From NCBI RefSeq assembly GCF_900099975.1, contig NZ_FNEI01000001.1, positions 434,001-498,000 of the forward strand: 64,000 nt of DNA. Direction: 5' to 3'. The position numbers and the translations under genes were made by a program. Each line of letters opens with the position of its first letter. Positions within the stretch are counted from its first letter, which is position 1. The stretch comes from Arthrobacter cupressi (GTDB taxonomy: Bacteria; Actinomycetota; Actinomycetes; Actinomycetales; Micrococcaceae). The notes under the pieces were generated by a model, which saw only the letters and a list, made by a program, of their open reading frames with translations, made no database searches and was not told where the DNA came from. Positions 51,471 to 58,608 of the stretch are shown here, piece after piece.

Positions 51471-51610
51471 GCCAACGTTTGCGTTCCGGCGGGGAGGCCG
51501 CCGGAACGTTGTCAACGCTTGCACGTTCCCGGCGGAGGGATCAAACCCTGTTTCGGCGGGTTCGGACCCGCCGGGGCGAGATGTCAGACAAATATGCGCA
51601 AGCGCTTACA
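51471..51610 (-). promoter_or_regulatory. Cluster of LacI-type operator-like sites
   Basis: GCCAACGTTTGCGT (51471-51484), GTCAACGCTTGCAC (51511-51524) and TGCGCAAGCGCTTACA (51595-51610) share an AARCGYTTGC-like core; GGCGTTGGC at 51450-51458 is a related half. LacI-family sugar regulators bind such sequences. A hairpin (51482-51508) sits between the first two. Confidence 0.45.
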
Positions 51611-51802
51611 TTCCTACATCGCGCGCGTGCCACACCCTGCCGGTCGATGCAAATGTTTCGGACAAATCTGCTTTATTTCAAAGTGTTCATGCACCGTTAA
51701 CTGCGGTGCCGTTTGACTTGACGGCCTCCCGGTTTTCTGCGGTCCAGCTGGGGATTTGCAGCCTCCGGCGGCACCGCGGCCCGCCCTTCTGAAGTCCAAT
51801 CG

Positions 51803-52573
51803 ATGGACGTAGAATGTGGATGCGGATCTGCCGCTGAACCGGGCCGGCACCGCGTACACATCGTGAGCTGGTGCAGCATGTGTGAATTGCCGAAACGGCG
51901 TTTCTTGGCCTCCCTGAACCCCCTGCGCCTGGTGCTGGCCGTCCTGGCCGTGGCTGTCGTCGCCGCGGGATGGCTCCTTCCGGAACTTGTCTCCGCGATT
52001 CCGATCGGCGCCGGATTGCTGACGCTGGTGGCGGCGGTCCTGCTGCCGGCCGTAAAGGAGATCGAGTTCGGCCTGTCGCCGGGTTTCAAGCTTTCACCGG
52101 CGCTCAAGGACCGCGAGGCCGAACTGCGCAGCGTCTTCGAGCTCCAAAGGGGCGACATGGAGTACTGCGCGCACCTGCTGTGCCCTGATCCGGAAACCGC
52201 CCGTGAGTTGCTGGAGGCTGCGTGGTCCCAGGCAGCGGCCGCTTGGCGGGGACCGGTCACGCCGCAGCTTCGCGTGTACACGCTGTGTGTCCTGATCCGC
52301 CTGATCCGCAAGGATGAAATATGGCGGGGAGCGGGGCGCGGGCCACTTCCCGAAGGGGACCTACTTACCAGCCTCGCCCTGGAAGAACGCATCGTGGTGG
52401 TGCTGCACGAGTTTGCCAACCTCACCTTTGCCGAGATCGCCGGCCTGACAGACCGGACGACGGCGGAAGTCCTCGGCTCGTGGGCCGCGGCCCACGCTTT
52501 GACCCGGGGTCCTTCCGCCGACGGCAAGCCGGCGCTCGAAGAGAGACCGTCGCCGGATGAGGACCTGAAATGA
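51803..52573 (+). CDS. Membrane-tethered ECF sigma-factor-like protein
   Basis: 256 residues from ATG 51803; ATG 51878 (MCELPKRRFLAS) is an alternative start. Basic PKRR precedes two membrane helices (LVLAVLAVAVVAAGWLLPELV and AIPIGAGLLTLVAAVLLPAV, about 42-87). The rest is helical and cytoplasmic by topology: about 105-175 resembles sigma region 2 (ETARELLEAAWSQAAAAW at the DLVQETF position), and about 190-235 resembles region 4 (LEERIVVVLHEFANLTFAEI with a helix-turn-helix). The second HTH helix has few basic residues, so DNA binding is doubtful. It overlaps the next gene by 4 bp. Function unknown. Confidence 0.65.
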   Translation: MDVECGCGSAAEPGRHRVHIVSWCSMCELPKRRFLASLNPLRLVLAVLAVAVVAAGWLLPELVSAIPIGAGLLTLVAAVLLPAVKEIEFGLSPGFKLSPALKDREAELRSVFELQRGDMEYCAHLLCPDPETARELLEAAWSQAAAAWRGPVTPQLRVYTLCVLIRLIRKDEIWRGAGRGPLPEGDLLTSLALEERIVVVLHEFANLTFAEIAGLTDRTTAEVLGSWAAAHALTRGPSADGKPALEERPSPDEDLK

Positions 52574-53844
52574 ACCGGGAACTGAGGCAACGGCTCCTGG
52601 ACGAAGCGGACGTCAGGTCAGCCGGGCACCCCGCGGACCTGGCAAGCGCCGTTGGCGCCGGCATGGCCCAGGTGCGGCGGAAATTCATGTGGGCCAGCGT
52701 GGCTGCGGTGGCCGCCGCCCTGGCCCTCACGGCGGCCTTCGTGGCCTGGCGCATCGCGGTCATGCCGCCTCCACCGCCGACCCTCGAATCGATCGCCGTC
52801 ACCTCTGCGTCGCAGTCCTTGCGTCCGGCGGCCACCATCCCCCTCACGGCCACGGGCCGCTACAGCGACGGCTCGAGCAGGCGCCTCAGAGACGGGGTGG
52901 AATGGGCGTCCAGCAACCCTGCCGTCGCAACGGTGGACGGAGCCGGCGTCGTGACGGCCGTCGCGGCAGGCACCGCGGAACTTACGGCGACGCTGACAGG
53001 AGTCTCAGGACAGTTGGTCCTCGTCGTGCAAGCAGACGGCGCGAAGCTGACGGGCGTGCACGTGTCCCCGGAGACGGCCACCGTGGACCAGGGCGGAATC
53101 CTGCAGCTGCTGGCCGAAGGAAGCTACAGCGATGGTTCCCGGGGAAAGCTGAACGGTCCGGTGCTTTGGACCTCCAGCAACCCCGGCATCGTGGCGGTCG
53201 ACGGCACCGGGATCGCCGCCGCCGTCGCGCCCGGTACGGCAACCATCACCGCATCGCAGGCCGGCCTGCGGGGCACGTCAGTGATCACCGTTCCGCCGGC
53301 GCCGAAAGTGGTTACCGCGCTCTCCGTCAATCCCGCGGAGCTGACCTTGAAAGAAGGACAGACGGCGCAACTGGAGGCAGTCGCCACCTATTCGGACGGC
53401 AGCAGCGCCACCGTCGGCAATGTCACCTGGGAAACTTCGCCGCCGGGCTCAACGGTCGGCGAGGTCGATGCCACCGGCCTCGTGACGGCCCGCGGCATCG
53501 GAAGCACCGCCGTCGTCGCCACGCTGCCCGGTGCCGGCGGGCAAATATTGCGGGGCCAAGCGACGCTTACGGTGGTCCCGACGGTGAAGAGCATCAAGGT
53601 GACGCCGTCCGGCCCGCTGCAGCCCGAGCCCGGCGGAAGCGTGCAGTTGAGCGCCGTGGTGACCTACAGCGACGGCACCACGGGTTCGGACGTCGAGTGG
53701 GCCTCGAGCAGGCCGCTCATCGCGTCCGTCGACGGCTCGGGCCTTGTCACCGCCATCAAGGAAGGCGACGCCGAGATCACCGCCACGGCGGACGGGGTAA
53801 CCGGAAACGCGGTGACCGTCCTGGTCCGGACGAGTCCGGACTGA
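52570..53844 (+). CDS. Transmembrane Ig-like (BIG2) repeat protein
   Basis: 424 residues, ATG at 52570 (ATGA overlap with the sigma-like gene). A ~38-residue charged cytoplasmic N-terminus, one membrane helix (FMWASVAAVAAALALTAAFVAW), a Pro linker, then four bacterial Ig-like (BIG2) repeats of about 85-90 residues, each with a YSDGS core and a WxSSNPxxxxVDGxGxVTA signature. The outside-facing repeats fit adhesion or ligand sensing. The layout of short cytoplasmic tail, single helix and extracellular domain behind a sigma-like gene is that of an anti-sigma partner, but no zinc-anti-sigma motif is visible. Confidence 0.8.
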   Translation: MNRELRQRLLDEADVRSAGHPADLASAVGAGMAQVRRKFMWASVAAVAAALALTAAFVAWRIAVMPPPPPTLESIAVTSASQSLRPAATIPLTATGRYSDGSSRRLRDGVEWASSNPAVATVDGAGVVTAVAAGTAELTATLTGVSGQLVLVVQADGAKLTGVHVSPETATVDQGGILQLLAEGSYSDGSRGKLNGPVLWTSSNPGIVAVDGTGIAAAVAPGTATITASQAGLRGTSVITVPPAPKVVTALSVNPAELTLKEGQTAQLEAVATYSDGSSATVGNVTWETSPPGSTVGEVDATGLVTARGIGSTAVVATLPGAGGQILRGQATLTVVPTVKSIKVTPSGPLQPEPGGSVQLSAVVTYSDGTTGSDVEWASSRPLIASVDGSGLVTAIKEGDAEITATADGVTGNAVTVLVRTSPD

Positions 53845-53872
53845 TGTGAGGGTCCGGACGAGCCCGGTCTGA
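53823..53872 (+). repeat. Duplicated 22-bp gene end
   Basis: The last coding bases and stop of the Ig-like gene (53823-53844) recur at 53851-53872 with two changes, ending in a second TGA. It indicates a small local duplication next to the nucleoside phosphorylase stop. Confidence 0.7.
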
Positions 53873-53874
53873 GT

Positions 53875-54693
53875 TCAGAGCCTGGCGATGATGTCCGCGA
53901 GGAGCTTCGAGATCCGCGCGCCGGCGGCCTCTCCGGCCTCGATGACTTCCTGGTGGCTCAGTGGTGCAGGGCTGATGCCCGCGGCCAGGTTGGTGACCAG
54001 CGAGATGCCGAAAACCTCCATGCCCGCATGGCGGGCGGCGATGGCTTCGAGGGCGGTGGACATGCCCACGAGGTCGGCGCCGATCCGCTTGGCGAACTGC
54101 ACCTCGGCGGGGGTTTCGTAGTGCGGGCCGGTGAACTGGACGTAGACGCCCTCGTCCAGGGTGGGATCCACCTCGCGCGCCAGGCCGCGGATCCGGGACG
54201 AATACAGGTCCGTCAGGTCAACGAAGGTTGCGCCTTCCAGTGGTGAGGTTGCGGTGAGGTTGATGTGGTCGCTGATCAGCACAGGGGTGCCGGGTGACCA
54301 GGCTTCGTTCAGGCCGCCGCAGCCGTTGGTCACCACCAGGGTCTTACAGCCGGCCGCCGCGGCGGTGCGCACACCGTGGACCACCGCGCGCACGCCCTTG
54401 CCTTCGTAGTAGTGGGTGCGTGCGCCGAGTACCAGGGCCCGTTTGCCCTCGTTGGTCAGCACCGAGCGGATTGTCCCTACGTGGCCTTCGACGGCGGGTG
54501 CGGAGAAGCCGGGTACTTCGGCCGCAGTGAGGGTCGCGGTGGTGTCGCCGATGAGATCCGCGGCGGCGCCCCAGCCGGAGCCGAGCACCAGGGCAACATC
54601 ATGGCTTTCGACGCCGGTCTCCGCGGCGATGTAGTCCGCGGCGTCCCGCGCGGCTTCGAAGGGATCGGTGTTAAGCAGCTCACTGTTACTCAC
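53875..54693 (-). CDS. punA: Purine-nucleoside phosphorylase (trimeric type)
   Basis: 272 residues, GTG at 54693. PNP/MTAP family motifs: LVLGSGWGAAADLIGD, the phosphate/substrate loop GARTHYYEGKGVRAVVHGVR, LVVTNGCGGLNEAWSPG and GMSTALEAIAARHAGMEV. It splits purine nucleosides with phosphate to base and pentose 1-phosphate. In mycobacteria the homologue sits next to pmmB; here 6 kb of fructan and surface genes intervene. Confidence 0.93.
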   Translation of the reverse strand: MSNSELLNTDPFEAARDAADYIAAETGVESHDVALVLGSGWGAAADLIGDTTATLTAAEVPGFSAPAVEGHVGTIRSVLTNEGKRALVLGARTHYYEGKGVRAVVHGVRTAAAAGCKTLVVTNGCGGLNEAWSPGTPVLISDHINLTATSPLEGATFVDLTDLYSSRIRGLAREVDPTLDEGVYVQFTGPHYETPAEVQFAKRIGADLVGMSTALEAIAARHAGMEVFGISLVTNLAAGISPAPLSHQEVIEAGEAAGARISKLLADIIARL

Positions 54694-54827
54694 TGGTACA
54701 AGCTACAGGGAGCCCCGCGGCATTGAACAGCGGCGGGGCGGTGATGGCGCGGCGGGCAGTGAGGTACAGGCCACTCAGGCGGGGCTTAGTGGCAGGCACC
54801 CCCGGCAATGCGTAACAATTGTTCTTT

Positions 54828-56243
54828 GTGACCATGCATCCTGACTTCAGTTCGCCCCGTATTGCAATTCTTGGTGGAGGTCCTGGTGGCTACGAAGCCG
54901 CCATGGTCGCAGCGGCCCTCGGGGCGCAGGTCACCATCATCGAGCGCGCCGGCCTCGGCGGCTCAGCCGTCCTCACCGACGTCGTACCTTCCAAGACCCT
55001 GATCGCGACGGCGGACCTCATGACCCGCGTCGGCGAGGCGGGGGAGTTGGGAGTCAAGTTCGCCGTCGACGGGGGCGACGTCGCCCCACACATGCGCGCG
55101 GACCTCGGTCACATCAACGACCGCCTTCTCAGCCTGGCCCGCGAACAGTCCGAAGACATCCACGAGGCCTTGGACCATGCCGGTGTGGAGATCGTCATAG
55201 GCTCCGGCAAGCTCGTGGACAACCACACCATCGAGGTCCTCACCATCGACGGCACCAGGACTGTCACCGCCGACGCCATCCTCCTGGCGGTCGGCGCGCA
55301 CCCCCGCGAACTGCCCACCGCCAAGCCGGACGGCGAACGCATCCTGAACTGGGCCCAGCTGTACAACCTCGAGGAACTGCCCGAGGAACTGATCGTGGTG
55401 GGCTCCGGCGTCACCGGCGCCGAATTCGCTTCCGCCTACAACGGCCTCGGCTCCAAGGTCACCTTGATCTCCAGCCGCGACCAGGTGCTCCCCGGCGAGG
55501 ACACCGACGCCGCGGCGGTGCTGGAGGACGTCTTCAAGCGCCGCGGGGTGCGCGTCCTCTCGCGTTCCCGGGCGAACGCCGTCGTGCGCACCGAAAGCGG
55601 GGTGGAGGTCACCCTCGGCGACGGCACCACCGTGACCGGCAGCCACTGCCTGGTGTGCGTGGGCTCCATTCCGAACACGGCCGGGCTCGGCCTGGAGGAA
55701 GCCGGCGTGGCGCTTTCCGAATCCGGGCATATCAAGGTGGACGGCGTCTCCCGCACCACCGCCCCCAACATCTACGCCGCCGGCGACTGCACGGGCGTGT
55801 TCGCCCTGGCCTCCGTGGCCGCCATGCAGGGCCGCATCGCCATCGCGCACTTCCTGGGCGACAGCGTCACCCCCATCAAGCTGCACCAGGTGGCGTCCAA
55901 CATCTTCACCTCCCCGGAGATCGCCTCCGTGGGTGTCTCCGAGGCGGACCTGGAATCCGGCAAGTACCAGGGCGACGTCGTCATGCTGTCCCTGCTCGCC
56001 AACGCCCGCGCCAAGATGCGCAACACCAAGGACGGCTTCGTCAAGATCATTGCCCGCAAGGGTTCCGGCACGGTGATCGGCGGCGTCGTGGTGGGTCCGA
56101 ACGCCTCGGAACTGATCTTCCCGATTGCCGTGGCGGTCACCCAGAAGCTGCACGTCGACGACGTCGCCAGCACCTTCACGGTCTATCCGTCACTGACCGG
56201 GTCCATTTCCGAAGCCGCACGCCGCCTCCACGTGCACATGTAG
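54828..56243 (+). CDS. lpdA: NAD(P)H-quinone reductase LpdA (flavoprotein)
   Basis: 471 residues from GTG 54828; ATG 54834 and TTG 54819 are in frame too. TAACAA (54813-54818) just upstream could be a -10 box giving a leaderless or nearly leaderless transcript. FAD motif IAILGGGPGGYEAAMVAAAL and dimerisation domain of the pyridine-nucleotide-disulfide family, but the CxxxxC redox pair is replaced (GLGGSAVLTDVVPSK), as in the mycobacterial LpdA/Rv3303c that reduces quinones instead of disulfides. Convergent with the MBL-fold gene. Confidence 0.88.
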   Translation: MTMHPDFSSPRIAILGGGPGGYEAAMVAAALGAQVTIIERAGLGGSAVLTDVVPSKTLIATADLMTRVGEAGELGVKFAVDGGDVAPHMRADLGHINDRLLSLAREQSEDIHEALDHAGVEIVIGSGKLVDNHTIEVLTIDGTRTVTADAILLAVGAHPRELPTAKPDGERILNWAQLYNLEELPEELIVVGSGVTGAEFASAYNGLGSKVTLISSRDQVLPGEDTDAAAVLEDVFKRRGVRVLSRSRANAVVRTESGVEVTLGDGTTVTGSHCLVCVGSIPNTAGLGLEEAGVALSESGHIKVDGVSRTTAPNIYAAGDCTGVFALASVAAMQGRIAIAHFLGDSVTPIKLHQVASNIFTSPEIASVGVSEADLESGKYQGDVVMLSLLANARAKMRNTKDGFVKIIARKGSGTVIGGVVVGPNASELIFPIAVAVTQKLHVDDVASTFTVYPSLTGSISEAARRLHVHM

Positions 56244-56270
56244 CTGGCGGCGCGGACGAGGCTGCGTGCG

Positions 56271-57020
56271 CTACTGGCCGCGCAGCTCCGCCAGGGCCGC
56301 CGCCAGCGGCATGTGCAGCGCTGGGCCGTGGCCTGGCAGGATCACCGAGGCATCCACGCCGTCGAGCCGGCGGGTCGCTTCCAAAGCCGCGGCCGGGTCC
56401 GAGTGGTACATCCTGTGCAGCATCTGGGGTCCGGCGGCGCGGCTGATCGGGTGCGCGGTGACGAACGAATCGCCCACAGCGATGGACCCTGCCGCGGGAA
56501 AAAGGATTGCCGCATTCCCGGGGGTGTGGCCCGGCAGCAGGAGCGCCTCGGGCGCGCCGGGCAGGACCCGGAGACGGGCGGGATTCCAGGCTTCGGCTCG
56601 GGTGACGGGTTGTGCCTGCAGGGCCTTTGCCTTGATGACGTGCAGCATCCAGCGGAACACCCTGGGACGCCAGGCACGGACGAGCACCTGGCCGAAGGTC
56701 ACTTGGTGCTTCTCGCGGCCCTGGACGTGGGCCAATTCCTCAGGGGAGCACAGCACGGGCGTGCCGAAGGCCTCGGAGAAGTAGGCCGCTGAGCCGGTAT
56801 GGTCCACGTGGCCGTGTGTGATCAGCACGGCGCGTGCATCCGCCGGATCCAGGCCCAGGGAACGGATGGAGCCAAGGACGATGTCACGGTCGGCGGGATA
56901 GCCGCTGTCGACCAGTATGTATCCGGTGCCGTCGCGGACCACGATCCAGTTCGAGGCCGGTCCTTCGACAAAAAAGACGCCCGGCGCGGTTTCCTGGATG
57001 CTGGGTGAAAGGTCGGTCAC
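56271..57020 (-). CDS. Metallo-beta-lactamase-fold hydrolase
   Basis: 249 residues, GTG at 57020. Zinc motif THGHVDHTGS (HxHxDH), a further ligand in LLPGHTPGNAAILF, and DSFVTAHP plus LPGHGPA near the end, the usual metal-ligand order. A general hydrolase (thioesterase, glyoxalase II or lactonase-like); substrate unknown. It begins 19 bases after nasB in the same direction and may be co-transcribed with the nitrate operon. Confidence 0.88.
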   Translation of the reverse strand: MTDLSPSIQETAPGVFFVEGPASNWIVVRDGTGYILVDSGYPADRDIVLGSIRSLGLDPADARAVLITHGHVDHTGSAAYFSEAFGTPVLCSPEELAHVQGREKHQVTFGQVLVRAWRPRVFRWMLHVIKAKALQAQPVTRAEAWNPARLRVLPGAPEALLLPGHTPGNAAILFPAAGSIAVGDSFVTAHPISRAAGPQMLHRMYHSDPAAALEATRRLDGVDASVILPGHGPALHMPLAAALAELRGQ

Positions 57021-57039
57021 CGGCCCATCCTAAGGGGCA

Positions 57040-58608
57040 CTACGCCGCTACGGCCCCTTGGAAATGTTTTTCGATGATCCCCTTGATGTCCTCGTGGCAG
57101 CCGCCGCAGCCGGTCCCGGCCCGGGTTGCCTTGGACACCTCGGGCACCGAAGAACAGCCGGACGCCACGGACTCCTCGATCGCGGCCCCGCTGACGCCTG
57201 CACAACGGCAGACCGTGCGCGCGGGGTCGTTGTTGGCGCCGGCGGGCTGGTCGGTGCCGTCCAGGCGCAGCAGCAGCGAACGGTCGGCCGGGAGCTCGGC
57301 GCCGCGTTCGAACAGGACCACCAGTTCGGCGGCGGTACGCGGCATCCCCACGGATACCAGCCCCTGCAGGACCCCGCCGCGGGTGGTCATCTTGACGTAG
57401 CGGCCGTGGCCGGGATCCGCCCACTGGGCCACTTCCCTGTGTTGTAGCCGATCGTGCGGCAGCCCGTCGGGAGAGGGACAGAGAATGTCATCCCACGGTT
57501 CAGCGGAGTTGTCGCCGGCGACCGCCAGGTTGATGCCGCGCGCCTTCAGGACCACGACGCCGGGCGGTTCCTTTGCCAGCGGCGGCAGGCTGTCCGCTGC
57601 CTCCTGGCCGTCTTCGGCAAGGGCTTCCAGGTAACCCGCCAGCCATTCGGCCTGCCGCCATCCCGGACCGACCAGGCCCGACGGCGCGGTGGCACCTTTG
57701 CAGTCCGGGCACCCGGAGGACCCGCAGCGGACTTCGGCGCAGTCGCCGATGGCGAACATGTGCGGTTCGTGGTGGGTGCGGAGCCGGTGGTCGACCAGGA
57801 TGCCGGCCGCAACCGGAAGGCCGCAGCCTTCGGCCAGTTCGATCCGCGGCCGCACTCCGCAGGAAAGCAGCAGCAGATCGCCTTCGATCCGGGAGCCGTC
57901 GTCGAGCAGCAGCGCGGAGAAGTTGCCGTCCGGGCCGTTGTGCTCGACGGCGGTGGAGCGGGCGTTGCTCACCACCGAGACGCCGGCGGTGCGCAGCGCG
58001 GCGTTCAGCACGGCGCCGCCGCCGCGGTCGATGTTCCGGCCCATCGGGTGGGGCCCGCTGTGCACCACGGTGGTCTGTGCGCCTTCTTCGGCCGCGGCAA
58101 GCGCCGTCTCCAGGCCGAGGACGCCGCCGCCCAGCACCACCACGCGCTGGCGGGCGGTCACCGCACGGTGCAGCATGGCGGCATCGCGGAGGTCGCGGAG
58201 GGCGGTGACCCCGGCGGGCAGCACGGGGTGCGCCGGATCCGGGTTGATGCCGGTGAGGTTCGGGATCACGGGACGGGCACCGGTGGCGAACACGAGACGC
58301 TCGTAGCCCTCCGTGCTGCCGTCCGAGAGCACCAGCCGCTGCCGGGCCCGGTCCACCCGCTTGACGGTGACGCCGAGCCGCACGTCCACGCCTTCGGCAA
58401 TGAGTTCGGCGGCGTCGGCAATTGCGAGGGCTTCCGCGGTGCTGCGCCCGACACCGAGTTCGGCGACCATCACCCGGTTGTAGGCGGCCTCGGTTTCCTG
58501 GCCGAGGACCATGAGGTTCACGCTGCCTCGGCGCACCGCCGGGAGGAGGCCCTCCACCAGGCGGGCTGCTACGGGCCCGAAACCAACGACGACGACGCGC
58601 TCGCTCAT
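57040..58608 (-). CDS. nasB: Assimilatory nitrate reductase electron-transfer subunit (NasB-like)
   Basis: 522 residues from ATG 58608, with AAGGAGGA and a 4-bp overlap with the catalytic-subunit gene. FAD/NAD oxidoreductase with VVVVGFGPVAARLVEGLL at the start and VVVLGGGVLGLETALAAAEE for NAD, a mid-protein Cys cluster (CGSSGCPDCKG), and a C-terminal BFD-like [2Fe-2S] domain (TVCRCAGVSG with GTGCGGCHE). It carries electrons from NADH to NasC. Similar in plan to the N-terminal half of NirB. Confidence 0.88.
   Translation of the reverse strand: MSERVVVVGFGPVAARLVEGLLPAVRRGSVNLMVLGQETEAAYNRVMVAELGVGRSTAEALAIADAAELIAEGVDVRLGVTVKRVDRARQRLVLSDGSTEGYERLVFATGARPVIPNLTGINPDPAHPVLPAGVTALRDLRDAAMLHRAVTARQRVVVLGGGVLGLETALAAAEEGAQTTVVHSGPHPMGRNIDRGGGAVLNAALRTAGVSVVSNARSTAVEHNGPDGNFSALLLDDGSRIEGDLLLLSCGVRPRIELAEGCGLPVAAGILVDHRLRTHHEPHMFAIGDCAEVRCGSSGCPDCKGATAPSGLVGPGWRQAEWLAGYLEALAEDGQEAADSLPPLAKEPPGVVVLKARGINLAVAGDNSAEPWDDILCPSPDGLPHDRLQHREVAQWADPGHGRYVKMTTRGGVLQGLVSVGMPRTAAELVVLFERGAELPADRSLLLRLDGTDQPAGANNDPARTVCRCAGVSGAAIEESVASGCSSVPEVSKATRAGTGCGGCHEDIKGIIEKHFQGAVAA

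Larger units (their letters stand above)
51127..51802. other. Structured levansucrase leader and divergent control region
   Basis: 676 bp between sacB (minus) and the sigma-like gene (plus). From sacB outward on the minus strand: ribosome site, a hairpin (51240-51267), a six-codon open frame, a repeat of the ribosome-site segment, LacI-like sites around 51450-51610, two more hairpins (51482-51508 and 51554-51573) and an imperfect palindrome (51691-51709, GCACCG/CGGTGC). Separate entries cover the clearer parts. Confidence 0.6.

Noticed and set aside
51315..51524. 69-codon minus-strand frame ending in the sacB leader
   Set aside because: The upstream part crosses operator-like sites and a hairpin and has no ribosome site; only its last 6-16 codons have one, so just the short leader is listed.
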